A stretch of DNA of 64,000 nt, from the NCBI GenBank assembly GCA_902606445.1, contig CACLGJ010000002.1, positions 27,278 through 91,277 of the forward strand. The letters are read 5' to 3'. Below are positions 10,935 through 22,657 of this stretch, piece by piece (the first letter of the stretch is position 1; each line of letters begins with the position of its first letter). The notes below the pieces were generated by a model. That model did not search any database. It had not been told where the DNA came from and saw only the letters and a program-made list of their open reading frames with translations. This stretch comes from an uncultured Pelagibacteraceae bacterium. Its GTDB lineage: Bacteria > Pseudomonadota > Alphaproteobacteria > Pelagibacterales > Pelagibacteraceae. The position numbers and the translations under genes were made by a program.

Positions 10935-12003
10935 TAATACAACGTTTTAATTTTATAAGAGTATTATTGTAACCAAAGCGTTTTAACTCTTTATAAGATA
11001 ATTTTGATTTATAAATTGCCTTTTTATAGTTAAGTAGCATTGAGCTTAGTTTTACTTTAAAGTCATTATCGGAATTTGGTTTATATAGATAACCACCTTT
11101 ACCATTCAACAAAATTAAATTTGACAACCCAACACCTTTTGGTGCTAGACATGGAATTTTATACGCTACTGCTTCACCTAAAACATTAGGTGTTCCGTCA
11201 TATTTTGAAGTAATACATATAGCATCTATTTGCTTATTTAATTTCTTAATCCCATCTTCTATGTACCCATATATTTTTACATTATTTTTTTTTGACATTG
11301 ATCTTATTGTCTCATAACAACTTCCTTTACCAACAATACTAATATTGAATTGTACTTTTTTGGATAGAGATAAACAGTTTTTTAAAAAAAAGATTGGATC
11401 TTTGTCAGGAACTAGTCTTCCTACAAAAAAAATATTATAAACTTTTTTTGCTTTTTTTTGAGCTTTTTGTTGTGGAAAATAATTATATATAACTTCTACA
11501 TTTTTCACTTTAATTTTATTTTTTAAAAATGATCTATTTTGCTCTGAAAATGTGATCACTAAATCAGAAAATTTATAAAAAAACGTTACAAAATTTCTAA
11601 AAAAAAATCTTTCTTTAATACTATTTTCCTCGTCTTTATTTTTTTCATTGATAATAGCAGTTTGTGTTCTAACTATTAATTTAAACTTAAATTTTATAAA
11701 CTTTAAAAAACAAAGAAAAAAATGATCATGTAATGAAAAAATAACTAATTTTTTTTCATTCATCATAAATGTTTTTAAAATACAAAAAAGATTATTAGCT
11801 ATTCTATTTTTAAGAAAAAATTTATTCTTAAAATTGATAATTTTTACATTTCTATTAATAATCTTTAATCTTCTTTTATTAAAAGTATTTGTAACTAGTG
11901 TTACCTTAAAATGTTTTGATAAGAAATTTGCATATATAGATAATGTTTTCTCTAAACCACCATCATGTATCGAAGGACAAAATAGATAGATTTTTTTTAG
12001 CAC
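10921..12003 (-). CDS. family 4-like glycosyltransferase
   Basis: This 360-residue protein has the two-domain layout of GT-B glycosyltransferases. The C-terminal half shows the Glycos_transf_1 pattern: FFVGRLVPDKDP opening the donor domain, then SIVGKGSCYE, VKIYGYIEDG, and the donor-site region SKYDGTPNVLGEAVAYKIP. The N-terminal acceptor domain has SIHDGGLEKTL, a glycine-rich opening common in this family. It probably adds a sugar to a cell-surface glycan. Donor and acceptor are unknown. The gene begins 5 bases after the epimerase stop. Confidence 0.8.
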   Translation of the reverse strand: MLKKIYLFCPSIHDGGLEKTLSIYANFLSKHFKVTLVTNTFNKRRLKIINRNVKIINFKNKFFLKNRIANNLFCILKTFMMNEKKLVIFSLHDHFFLCFLKFIKFKFKLIVRTQTAIINEKNKDEENSIKERFFFRNFVTFFYKFSDLVITFSEQNRSFLKNKIKVKNVEVIYNYFPQQKAQKKAKKVYNIFFVGRLVPDKDPIFFLKNCLSLSKKVQFNISIVGKGSCYETIRSMSKKNNVKIYGYIEDGIKKLNKQIDAICITSKYDGTPNVLGEAVAYKIPCLAPKGVGLSNLILLNGKGGYLYKPNSDNDFKVKLSSMLLNYKKAIYKSKLSYKELKRFGYNNTLIKLKRCINEIL

Positions 12004-12008
12004 AAAAA

Positions 12009-12995
12009 TTAATATCTAAAATTTTTCTTTAAAAAGTTGAAATATTCATTAATACCATCTCTTAAACTATATTTAGGTTTATACCCTAATAGTTTTTTTG
12101 CTTTCTTAATTGACAGAGTTCCTCTCGAGGGTTTAGTTTTGTCTCTTTCTTGTATTATGTATCTTAATTCAGGAAACTTCTTTTTAAGATAAATAACATA
12201 ACTCAAAAGAGTTTGACCCTTTCCACATGTAATATTGAATACTTCATTAATTCCCTTTTTACTTCTTGCTGCAAGAATAGATCCGTTAGCTAAATCTTTT
12301 ATAAAAGTGAAATCAAGTTTTTCATTTTTGCCTTGAATATAAATTTTTTTCTTTTCAAATGCGTTTTCAATAAATATTTGAGATACTCTTCTGTTCATAT
12401 CTTTTGGTCCGTAAACAGCAGAAGGTCTGATTATAGTGTATGGTATTTTATGTAATTTACACAATCCTTCAGTAACAACTTCACCGGCTAATTTCATAAT
12501 ACCATAAGCGTCTTTAGGGTTTTTTTCTGACTGCTCATTAACAGTTGATGTTTTAAAATCACCATAAACCATACTTGATGAAAAATATATAAATCGATTA
12601 AATTTGTAATGCTTATTTGAGTTTTGTACTAAGTTTATTGCATCAATAATATTTACTGTAGAGTCAACAGAACTTATTTTTGCTTCCTCGTTATTTAAAT
12701 TAGAAACTTTAGCCAAAGGTAAAGCCGCAGTATGATATATATAGTTTGGTTTATACTTTTTAATAATAGTGGATAAAGCTTTGTAATTACTGGTGTCACA
12801 CCTTTCTATAATTATATTTTTTAATGATGGGAATCTTTGTTTTCTAAAATCTATAAAACCATCTTTTATAGGGTTCATATAGCCACCAAAATTATCTAGC
12901 AAAATACACTTATCAGCATATTTTTTTTTCAATAATAACTCGCAAATATTAGATCCAATAAAACCCAAACCTCCAGTAATTAAAGTTGTTTTCAT
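12009..12995 (-). CDS. NAD-dependent sugar epimerase/dehydratase (extended SDR)
   Basis: A 328-residue extended short-chain dehydrogenase of the NDP-sugar epimerase/dehydratase family. The NAD-binding motif TGGLGFIGSN is at the N-terminus, the catalytic region has FSSSMVYGD and the YxxxK pair in YGIMKLAGE, and the substrate region includes IRPSAVYGP. Length and order are typical for GalE/WcaG-like enzymes. Exact reaction (4-epimerisation, dehydration or reduction) is not resolvable. It overlaps the aminotransferase gene by 4 bases (ATGA), and the pair fits amino-sugar nucleotide synthesis. Confidence 0.82.
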   Translation of the reverse strand: MKTTLITGGLGFIGSNICELLLKKKYADKCILLDNFGGYMNPIKDGFIDFRKQRFPSLKNIIIERCDTSNYKALSTIIKKYKPNYIYHTAALPLAKVSNLNNEEAKISSVDSTVNIIDAINLVQNSNKHYKFNRFIYFSSSMVYGDFKTSTVNEQSEKNPKDAYGIMKLAGEVVTEGLCKLHKIPYTIIRPSAVYGPKDMNRRVSQIFIENAFEKKKIYIQGKNEKLDFTFIKDLANGSILAARSKKGINEVFNITCGKGQTLLSYVIYLKKKFPELRYIIQERDKTKPSRGTLSIKKAKKLLGYKPKYSLRDGINEYFNFLKKNFRY

Positions 12996-14104
12996 AAATT
13001 ATTTATTTTATAAAATTTTTTTATGATTTTGATCACGTAAAACACTTCTTTTTTAGTCATATCTGGGAATATTGGAAGTGTTATTATTTCTTTTGATAAC
13101 TTTTCAGTAATAGGTAATTTTTTTTTATTATATTTTTTCAGATAATTTTGAGAGTGTAAAGGAGGGTCGAAATGTGCAGAAGCCTCTATGTTATTTTTTT
13201 TTAGAAAATTAAGTAGTTTGTTTCGAATTTTTGCATTTACAGTAATTGTATACATTTGAAATGAATGAGTAAAACCTTTTGGTATATAAGGCACATTAAT
13301 TTTATAAAACGGCTTTGACAGCTCTAAATTATATAAATTTGCAATGTTATTTCTTGCATTATTAAACTTTTTAATTTTTTTTAATTGCGAGTAACCTATC
13401 GCTGCCAAATGATTTGGCATCCTAAAATTGTGTCCTGGAAGTACAGCTACTCTATACCAAAAATTTTTTTTTATATTTTTATCTATACCATGTGCTATTA
13501 ATTTTTTGACGTAATTATAGGTATTTTTATTATTTGTCGTTAACATACCACCTTCAGTTGTAGTAATATTTTTAGTTGGAAAAAATGAAAAACACCCTAC
13601 TCCGAAGGTACCAGTAAATTTATTATTGACTTTTGCTCCTAAGGTCTCAGCACTATCTTCAATAATTTTAATGTTATTTTTTTTACAATATTTTGAAATT
13701 TCAATCATATCACAAGGCAACCCCGCAAAGTGGACCACTATAATTGCTACAGTTTTACTTGTGATACATTTTTTAATATTTTTGAGATTTATATTTCTTG
13801 TTTTAAAGTCTATGTCTGCAAAAACTGGCTTTGAGCCGCAATTTAAAACTGCATTGGCGGTAGAAACCCATGTGAAACTTGGTATTATAATTTCACCTTT
13901 AACACCTAGGGATTTAACTGCGCATTCTAAAGCGCTAGTACATGAATTCATTGCAATAGAGTATTTATTATTAAATTTTTTGTTAAAGAGTTCTTCAAAT
14001 TTTTGATTATAAGGTCCATGTGTTAGCCAATTAGATTTTAATGACTTTGAAACTAATTTTATTTCATCATTATCTATTGAAGGTTTACACAGTGGAATTT
14101 TCAT
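12992..14104 (-). CDS. DegT/DnrJ/EryC1/StrS-family sugar aminotransferase
   Basis: This 370-residue PLP enzyme belongs to the family that transaminates nucleotide-linked keto sugars. Signatures include the opening IPLCKPSIDNDE, MNSCTSALECAVKS for PLP phosphate binding, PSFTWVSTANAV, and the Schiff-base lysine in FSFFPTKNITTTEGG. It is the first gene of the minus-strand cassette and is divergent from priA across 98 bases. With the downstream epimerase, glycosyltransferase and acetyltransferase it probably makes and transfers an (N-acetylated) amino sugar to surface polysaccharide. That pathway is inferred from context. Confidence 0.85.
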   Translation of the reverse strand: MKIPLCKPSIDNDEIKLVSKSLKSNWLTHGPYNQKFEELFNKKFNNKYSIAMNSCTSALECAVKSLGVKGEIIIPSFTWVSTANAVLNCGSKPVFADIDFKTRNINLKNIKKCITSKTVAIIVVHFAGLPCDMIEISKYCKKNNIKIIEDSAETLGAKVNNKFTGTFGVGCFSFFPTKNITTTEGGMLTTNNKNTYNYVKKLIAHGIDKNIKKNFWYRVAVLPGHNFRMPNHLAAIGYSQLKKIKKFNNARNNIANLYNLELSKPFYKINVPYIPKGFTHSFQMYTITVNAKIRNKLLNFLKKNNIEASAHFDPPLHSQNYLKKYNKKKLPITEKLSKEIITLPIFPDMTKKEVFYVIKIIKKFYKINNL

Positions 14105-14202
14105 TTTGCAAGTTGAATATTAAGTATTAGTTTTATAGCTTATAGACTAAAAATCTATTATTACTACAGTTATTGTTATTGATAAATAATAAAATTTTTA
14201 AG

Positions 14203-16158
14203 ATGAAATTTCCAATTTTATTACCTAATATATTTGACCATCCATTTACATATGAAAGTGATCGTAAACTAAAAGTTGGTGAGTATGTTATTGTTCCATT
14301 TGGAAAATCTAAAATCATAGGCGTAGTTTGGGACGGATTTGAAAAAAGTGTCAAAAAAAATTTTAAAATTAGAAAAGTTTTACAAAGATTAGAAATTTCT
14401 GTTCTTAAAAAAGATACTATAAAATTTTTAAATTGGTTTTCTCAATATAATCTAATTCCAAAAGGTATGGCATTAAAATTATCTTTGTTGAGTAGTAATG
14501 CAATTGAAAAATTAATTGATGAAAAATACAAAGATTACAAGTTTGAGATGAAAAATCATTCATTTCAATTATCCATTGAACAAAAAAGTTCCTTAAAATT
14601 AATGAATAAATTTAGAGATAAATTTAGAGTTCACGTATTGCAAGGAACAACAGGATCAGGAAAAACTATCGTGTATTTTGAGGCGCTTAAAAGCTTAATA
14701 ACAGAAGGGTTTCAGGGTTTAATCTTATTACCTGAAATTGGATTAACTAGTCAATTTGAGCAGAAATTTTTTGAATTTTTTGGTTTTAAGCCAGCTGTTT
14801 GGCACTCGGGTATTAGCAAGAAAAAAAAAGAGATAATTTGGAGTGGTATCAATGAGGGAAAGATTAGGGTTTTAATTGGTGCAAGATCATCTCTTTTTTT
14901 ACCATTTAAAAAATTAGGTTTAATCATTGTTGATGAGGAGCATGATCAATCTTATAAGCAAGATGAGGGTTTAATTTACAATGCAAGAGACATGGCAGTT
15001 GCAAGAGCTTATTTTGAAAATATTCCAATTAACTTAATTACATCTGTTCCATCTATCGAAACTTACGAAAATATAAAGAAAAAAAAATACACCATATCAA
15101 AATTAAAACAAAGATATCTGGATGCAGCATTACCAAATTATGAAATAATAAATTTAAATAATACTAAACTTGAAAAACAAACCTGGTTATCAAAAGAAAT
15201 AATAAAAAAAGCAAATTTTCATTTAGAAAAAAAAAATCAAGTTTTATTTTTTTTGAATAGAAGAGGTTTTTCACCATATGTATTTTGTAATAAATGTTTA
15301 AATACTTATGCCTGTCCAAATTGTTCTATAAATTTAGTTTATCACAAAGGCAAAAATTCTCTTCTTTGTCATTATTGTGGATTTAAATCATCACTTAATA
15401 GAGATTGTTCTAGAGATGGAAAATGTGATTTTATATTTAATGGCCCAGGTGTTGAAAGAATTTTTGAGGAAGTAAAAAAAAATTTCCCTACAAAAAAAAT
15501 TGAAATTTTTTCAAGCGACACAATGAATAAGAAAAAATCTTCAGAAATAATCAAAAAAATTGTTAATAATGAAATTGAAATTCTTATTGGAACTCAGTTA
15601 ATTTCTAAAGGTTTTCATTTTCCAAATTTAAATTGTATTATTATTGTTGATATTGATTTATCAACGCAAGGTCATGATTTAAGAGCAGCAGAAAAAAACT
15701 TACAATTATACCATCAATTATCGGGAAGAGCTGGTAGATCAGGCAAGCCTGCTAATGTATATTTTCAGACTTATAATAAAGATACAAAGTTGATAAATGA
15801 GATTACAAATAAAAATCCTGACATATTTTTGGATAGAGAATTAGAAATTAGAAAAAAGAATAAACTTCCTCCATATGAAAGATTTATCTCATTAATATTA
15901 ACTGGTGAAAACGAGCATACTCTAGAAAAAAATGCATTTTATTTTAAAACATTCTTGAAGGATAAAATTAATGCAAAAATTCTTGGTCCTGTTAATGCTC
16001 CAATATTTAGGATAAAAAAAAAATTTAGGGTTAGGTTATTAATTAGGGGCTCAAAATCTCTAAAATTACAGAATTCAATAAGTGAATTGATCTCAAGATA
16101 TAAATTTTCTAGTGGAATAAAACTGACAGTTGATGTTGACCCTATAAACTTCAATTAA
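14203..16158 (+). CDS. priA: primosomal helicase PriA
   Basis: A replication-restart helicase that reloads the replisome at stalled forks. The chosen ATG at 14203 gives 651 residues starting MKFPILLPNIFDHPF; an in-frame TTG at 14173 would add ten residues unlike the family. The 3' DNA-binding domain is N-terminal, followed by the SF2 helicase with Walker A GTTGSGKT and Walker B VDEEHD, then the cysteine-rich zinc region (CNKCLNTYACPNC, then CHYCGF, then a final cysteine pair) and GTQLISKGFHFPN. The SAT-type motif III is altered (ITSVPSIE, around 15043-15066). It lies just upstream of atpHAGDC, a common alphaproteobacterial order. Confidence 0.93.
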   Translation: MKFPILLPNIFDHPFTYESDRKLKVGEYVIVPFGKSKIIGVVWDGFEKSVKKNFKIRKVLQRLEISVLKKDTIKFLNWFSQYNLIPKGMALKLSLLSSNAIEKLIDEKYKDYKFEMKNHSFQLSIEQKSSLKLMNKFRDKFRVHVLQGTTGSGKTIVYFEALKSLITEGFQGLILLPEIGLTSQFEQKFFEFFGFKPAVWHSGISKKKKEIIWSGINEGKIRVLIGARSSLFLPFKKLGLIIVDEEHDQSYKQDEGLIYNARDMAVARAYFENIPINLITSVPSIETYENIKKKKYTISKLKQRYLDAALPNYEIINLNNTKLEKQTWLSKEIIKKANFHLEKKNQVLFFLNRRGFSPYVFCNKCLNTYACPNCSINLVYHKGKNSLLCHYCGFKSSLNRDCSRDGKCDFIFNGPGVERIFEEVKKNFPTKKIEIFSSDTMNKKKSSEIIKKIVNNEIEILIGTQLISKGFHFPNLNCIIIVDIDLSTQGHDLRAAEKNLQLYHQLSGRAGRSGKPANVYFQTYNKDTKLINEITNKNPDIFLDRELEIRKKNKLPPYERFISLILTGENEHTLEKNAFYFKTFLKDKINAKILGPVNAPIFRIKKKFRVRLLIRGSKSLKLQNSISELISRYKFSSGIKLTVDVDPINFN

Positions 16159-16253
16159 CTTCAAAAAATAGGTGTTTTTTTAAATCAGCCACTTGAAGAC
16201 ATAAGGGTCGTATGATATTTAAATCGTGATTTTTAATTAATCTTCAACATTAT

Positions 16254-16259
16254 AGAGGA
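16254..16259 (+). promoter_or_regulatory. Shine-Dalgarno that fixes the TTG start of atpH
   Basis: AGAGGA lies 6 bases before the TTG at 16266. There is no in-frame ATG nearby that would keep the conserved N-terminus of the delta subunit, so this site supports a TTG start. Confidence 0.65.
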
Positions 16260-16265
16260 ACTAAG

Positions 16266-16823
16266 TTGAGTAAAAATAACAGATTTTCAATAACTTCAGC
16301 TGAAAGATATTCTCTTGCGCTTTTTGAACTTTCAGAAGAAAATAATCTTTTAAGTCAAATTGAACATCAGTCTTCATCTGTTCTTAATTTAATTAATCAA
16401 AGTAAAGATTTTTCTACTTTAATTAAAGATCCAACTAGAAGCAAAGAGGATTTATTAAAAGTAATCAATATAATCTCTGAAAATAACAAATTTGACATTT
16501 TATTTAAAAATTTTTTAAGCTTCTTAATTAAAAAAAGACGCTTCTTTTTTATTGAGCGTATTCTTAAAAGTTTTATCGAAATTTGTTCAAGAAAAAGAGG
16601 AGAACTTAAGGCTGAATTAAAATCAGCAAAAGAATTATCTAGTGAAGAAATAGTAAAAATTACGGAAGAGTTAACAAAAAATTTTAGTTCGAAAATAAAA
16701 TTAAACTACAAACATGATAAGAGTTTAATAGGAGGTTTAGTAGTCCAAGTCGGAAGTACTATGGTTGACACCTCAATTAAAAACAAATTACAACAAATCG
16801 AAAATAGAATGATAGAGGCATAA
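16266..16823 (+). CDS. atpH: F1 ATP synthase delta subunit
   Basis: This 185-residue subunit connects F1 to the peripheral stalk of F0. AERYSLALFELSEENN is the typical N-terminal alpha-helical start and GGLVVQVGSTMVDTSIKNKL is the conserved C-terminal signature. Translation starts at a TTG preceded by a good Shine-Dalgarno. It is the first gene of atpHAGDC. The 107-base gap after priA likely contains the operon promoter, although I could not pick convincing hexamers. The stop abuts the atpA start. The F0 genes are not in the window, as is usual for alphaproteobacteria, where F0 and F1 operons are separate. Confidence 0.93.
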   Translation: MSKNNRFSITSAERYSLALFELSEENNLLSQIEHQSSSVLNLINQSKDFSTLIKDPTRSKEDLLKVINIISENNKFDILFKNFLSFLIKKRRFFFIERILKSFIEICSRKRGELKAELKSAKELSSEEIVKITEELTKNFSSKIKLNYKHDKSLIGGLVVQVGSTMVDTSIKNKLQQIENRMIEA

Positions 16824-18359
16824 ATGGAAATAAATCCTTCAGAGGTTACAAAAATATTAAAAGAACAAATTAAAAATTTTGGTGATAAAGCAGAAGTTAC
16901 AGAAGTTGGTCAAGTTTTATCAGTTGGAGATGGTATTGCTAGGATTTATGGTTTGGACAATGTTCAGGCTGGTGAAATGGTAGAGTTTGCAGATGGTTCA
17001 AAAGGTATGGCTCTAAATTTAGAAAGTGAAAATGTTGGTGTTGTAATTTTTGGTGATGACAGAAATATTAAAGAGGGCGATGTAGTAAAAAGAACTGGAA
17101 ATATTGTTGACACGCCAGTTGGAAAAGAATTACTAGGTAGAGTAGTTGATGGTTTAGGAAATCCTATTGACGGTAAGGGACCATTAGATAAAGGTATTAA
17201 AAAAAGTAGAGTGGAGGTTAAAGCACCAGGTATTATCCCACGACAATCAGTTAGCGAACCAATGCAAACTGGTCTTAAATCAATTGATAGTTTAGTTCCG
17301 ATTGGAAGAGGTCAAAGGGAATTGATTATAGGTGATAGACAAACTGGTAAGACAGCTGTAGCAATAGATGCAATTATTAATCAAAAAAAAATAAATGAAT
17401 CTGGTGATGAAAAACAAAAACTGTATTGTATTTATGTTGCAGTTGGACAAAAAAGATCAACGGTAAGACAAATTCAAAAAACATTAGAAGAAGCTGGAGC
17501 GATGGAGTACACAACAATTGTTGCTGCTACTGCATCTGACTCTGCTCCTTTACAGTTTTTAGCACCGTATACAGGTTGTGCTATGGGTGAGTATTTTAGA
17601 GATAATGGAATGCACGCCTTAATAATTTATGATGATTTATCTAAACAAGCAGTTGCTTATAGACAAATGTCTTTGTTACTAAGAAGACCTCCAGGGCGTG
17701 AGGCTTATCCTGGAGATGTATTTTATCTTCATAGTAGATTGCTTGAAAGAGCAGCAAAATTAAGTGATGAACATGGCGGTGGATCACTTACTGCACTTCC
17801 AATTATTGAAACACAAGGTGGAGACGTATCTGCATTCATTCCAACTAACGTCATTTCAATCACAGACGGTCAAATTTTCCTTGAAACAGAACTATTTAAC
17901 CAAGGTATAAGACCCGCAATTAACGTAGGCTTGTCAGTATCTAGGGTTGGTTCATCAGCTCAAACAAAAGCGATGAAAAAAGTTTCTGGTTCGATGAAAC
18001 TAGAATTAGCACAATACAGGGAAATGGCAGCTTTTGCTCAATTTGGATCTGATCTAGATGCATCTACTCAACAGCTTTTGAATAGAGGTTCTAAATTAAC
18101 TGAACTTTTGAAACAAAAACAATATTCACCTATGACTGTTGCGGAACAAGTTATATCAGTATTTTGTGGAGTTAAAGGTTATCTAGACGATATTGATTTA
18201 AAAGATGTCGCTGAATTTGAAAGTAAGATCATAGACAAATGTAAATCGGATAAGGCTGAAATTATAGAATCAATTTTAAGTTCAGGAAAACTCGAGGAAG
18301 ATAAAGAAAAATTACTTGTTGAGGTAATTACTCAATTAAAAGGAAATTTTAAATCTTAA
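16824..18359 (+). CDS. atpA: F1 ATP synthase alpha subunit
   Basis: The 511-residue non-catalytic nucleotide-binding subunit of the F1 hexamer. The Walker A motif is GDRQTGKT at residues 170-177, and the arginine-finger region is in [21 protein letters not shown]-terminal beta-barrel, nucleotide-binding domain and C-terminal helical domain are all present and length is normal. It directly follows atpH without a gap. Confidence 0.98.
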   Translation: MEINPSEVTKILKEQIKNFGDKAEVTEVGQVLSVGDGIARIYGLDNVQAGEMVEFADGSKGMALNLESENVGVVIFGDDRNIKEGDVVKRTGNIVDTPVGKELLGRVVDGLGNPIDGKGPLDKGIKKSRVEVKAPGIIPRQSVSEPMQTGLKSIDSLVPIGRGQRELIIGDRQTGKTAVAIDAIINQKKINESGDEKQKLYCIYVAVGQKRSTVRQIQKTLEEAGAMEYTTIVAATASDSAPLQFLAPYTGCAMGEYFRDNGMHALIIYDDLSKQAVAYRQMSLLLRRPPGREAYPGDVFYLHSRLLERAAKLSDEHGGGSLTALPIIETQGGDVSAFIPTNVISITDGQIFLETELFNQGIRPAINVGLSVSRVGSSAQTKAMKKVSGSMKLELAQYREMAAFAQFGSDLDASTQQLLNRGSKLTELLKQKQYSPMTVAEQVISVFCGVKGYLDDIDLKDVAEFESKIIDKCKSDKAEIIESILSSGKLEEDKEKLLVEVITQLKGNFKS

Positions 18360-18365
18360 TAATTT

Positions 18366-20658
<2,293 letters not shown>

Positions 20659-20659
<1 letters not shown>

Positions 20660-21051
20660 TGAGTGAAGAATTTAAATTAGAAATAGTTAATCCAGAAAAA
20701 TCTTTTTTTTCAAAAGATGATGTTATAGAGGCTATTGTTCCTGCATTTGAAGGAGAGATGGGTATATTGAAAGATCACATTTCAATTATATCTTTCTTAA
20801 AACCTGGAATTGTAACTATCAATTCAAAATCTGGAGAAGAAAGATTTTTTGTAGAGGATGGGATTGTTGAATTTAAAGATAATAATCTGTCGGTTTTAAC
20901 TAGTTCAATTTTTAACTTAAAAGATATAAATAAGAATAAAATACAAGATTTGATAAAAAAAGCAGAAAATGAAGTCAATAAAGCTGAATTAAGCGATCAA
21001 GAGAAATTTTTAGTTGACCAAAAAATTGATGTGCTAAGATCTATTAATTAA
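20659..21051 (+). CDS. atpC: F1 ATP synthase epsilon subunit
   Basis: The 130-residue epsilon subunit of the central stalk, which modulates ATP hydrolysis. The N-terminal beta-sandwich has the hallmark EGEMGILKDHISIISFLKPG, and a C-terminal helical segment follows. Its last 18 bases overlap the end of the convergent rppH gene, and no intrinsic terminator is visible after the operon. Confidence 0.94.
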
Positions 21052-21519
21052 TATTTTTTTAATTTTTTCCTGCACTTCTTTATATACATGAAATTTAAAA
21101 TCTACCACTAGCTTGGTTATTTCTTGAAGATCAACCCATTTCCAATCTAAAAATTCTGGTTTTTTTGTTTGAATATTAATTTCATGATCTTCACCCAGAT
21201 ACCTCATTAAAAACCATTTTTGCCTTTGACCTTTATATTTACCTTTCCAAATAATACCAAGTAATTGATCTGGAAGATTATAATTAACAAATCCATCAAG
21301 TTCACAAATTAATTCTACATTTTTTATGCTGGTTTCTTCTTCTAGCTCTCGATATGCAGCTGTTAAAAAATCTTCTCCATCATCAACACCGCCCTGCGGC
21401 ATTTGCCAAAAGTTTTTTGGATTATCAATTCTTTTTGCAACAAAAATTTTATTTCTTTTATTAATTACAGCAATTCCAACTCCACTTCGCAGCGGTAAAT
21501 TTGTAAACTTTTCCTCCAT
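21034..21519 (-). CDS. rppH: RNA pyrophosphohydrolase (Nudix)
   Basis: A 161-residue Nudix hydrolase related to RppH/NudH/IalA, which converts 5'-triphosphate mRNA ends to monophosphate to start decay. The opening LPLRSGVGIAVINKRNKIFV and the Nudix box PQGGVDDGEDFLTAAYRELEEET (split over 21340-21410) carry the metal-binding glutamates. QWKW-like FLDWKWVDL follows near the C-terminus. It ends the minus-strand run from rplU and starts 1 base after ctpA's stop. An alternative role as a dinucleoside polyphosphate hydrolase is possible, because the families overlap. Confidence 0.88.
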   Translation of the reverse strand: MEEKFTNLPLRSGVGIAVINKRNKIFVAKRIDNPKNFWQMPQGGVDDGEDFLTAAYRELEEETSIKNVELICELDGFVNYNLPDQLLGIIWKGKYKGQRQKWFLMRYLGEDHEINIQTKKPEFLDWKWVDLQEITKLVVDFKFHVYKEVQEKIKKILINRS

Positions 21520-21520
21520 T

Positions 21521-22657
21521 TTAACCCTTCAAAAGTTTAATAGCGTAAATGAGCTGATTATCAGTTTCAGATTTAATTTTAAACTCTTCACCTTCTTCAT
21601 TTATTTCAATGTCAGGACTAACGCCTACTTCAGAAATTGATTTACCTGAGGGAAGATAATATTTAGCGACTGTTAATCTAATTGCTCCTTTGTTTTTTAA
21701 AGGAATTATTGATTGAACAGAACCTTTTCCATAACTATTTTCACCTAAAATAACTGCTCTCTTGTGATCTTTTAATGCACCAGCTACTATTTCAGATGCA
21801 GAGGCAGAGCCGTAATTAATCAAAACAATTAAGGTTTTTCCATTTGTTAAATCACCTTTTTTTGCAAACCATTTTCTATTTTCTGAAACTTTCCTACTTT
21901 TTGTTGATACTATTTCACCATTGTCTAAAAAAAAATCTGAAATTTTAATTGCTTGTGAAAGTAATCCCCCAGGATTGTTTCTTAAATCTAAAATATAGGC
22001 TTTAATATTTTGATTGGTTTCTAAATCTTTTATTTTATCCTCTATCTGTTTGCTGCTATTTTCATTAAATGAAGTAAGCCTTATATATCCTATATCATTT
22101 TCTAATAAATCTGCTTTCACAGATTGAATTTTAATTATTTCTCTAATAATGTTGAATGTAAGAGCTTTTTTTTCTCCACTCCGCCTTACTGTAAGCTCAA
22201 TATTAGAACCAACTGGACCACGCATTAAGTCAACTGCCTCACTTAAAGTTTTGCCCTGTACTTGTGTATCTTCGATTTTTACAATGTAGTCTCCGGCCTT
22301 AATTCCTGCTCTTGAGGCTGGAGTGTCATCTATAGGAGAAATTACTTTTACCACTCCTGATTCCATACTTACTTCAATTCCCAATCCTCCAAATTCCCCA
22401 CTAGTTTCGGTTTGCATCTCAATAAATATATCTGGTGACATATATGCCGAATAAGGATCTAGAGATTGAAGAAGACCGTTAATCGCAGAGTCCATACTTT
22501 CCGATTGATTTATTTCATCCACATATTCATCATTGATTTTTTCTAATACCTCTCCAAATAAATCAATTTTCTTATAAATATTATTTTCATTTGAATTAGA
22601 ATAGTTAGTTAAAAATAAACTATTTAAAAATAAAACTAAAATTAGAAAATATTTCAT
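21521..22657 (-). CDS. ctpA: C-terminal processing periplasmic protease (S41)
   Basis: A 378-residue carboxyl-terminal processing protease with an N-terminal signal peptide (MKYFLILVLFLNSLFLTNYS). A PDZ domain (GGLGIEVSMESGVVKVISP onwards) precedes the S41 catalytic domain. The catalytic serine is in NYGSASASEI and the lysine in NSYGKGSVQ, giving the Ser-Lys dyad. The ATG at 22657 is chosen because it starts the signal peptide and overlaps the rsfS stop as ATGA; an upstream start at 22693 would put charged residues before the signal. It probably trims periplasmic or envelope proteins. Confidence 0.9.
   Translation of the reverse strand: MKYFLILVLFLNSLFLTNYSNSNENNIYKKIDLFGEVLEKINDEYVDEINQSESMDSAINGLLQSLDPYSAYMSPDIFIEMQTETSGEFGGLGIEVSMESGVVKVISPIDDTPASRAGIKAGDYIVKIEDTQVQGKTLSEAVDLMRGPVGSNIELTVRRSGEKKALTFNIIREIIKIQSVKADLLENDIGYIRLTSFNENSSKQIEDKIKDLETNQNIKAYILDLRNNPGGLLSQAIKISDFFLDNGEIVSTKSRKVSENRKWFAKKGDLTNGKTLIVLINYGSASASEIVAGALKDHKRAVILGENSYGKGSVQSIIPLKNKGAIRLTVAKYYLPSGKSISEVGVSPDIEINEEGEEFKIKSETDNQLIYAIKLLKG

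Noticed and set aside
14173..14202. N-terminal extension of priA from TTG
   Set aside because: The extra ten residues are unlike PriA, and the ATG at 14203 starts exactly at the family N-terminus.
16193..16221. Possible atp operon promoter TTGAAG-17-TATTTA
   Set aside because: The -10 matches only three of six consensus bases, and TATGAT nearby has no properly spaced -35. Not strong enough in AT-rich DNA.
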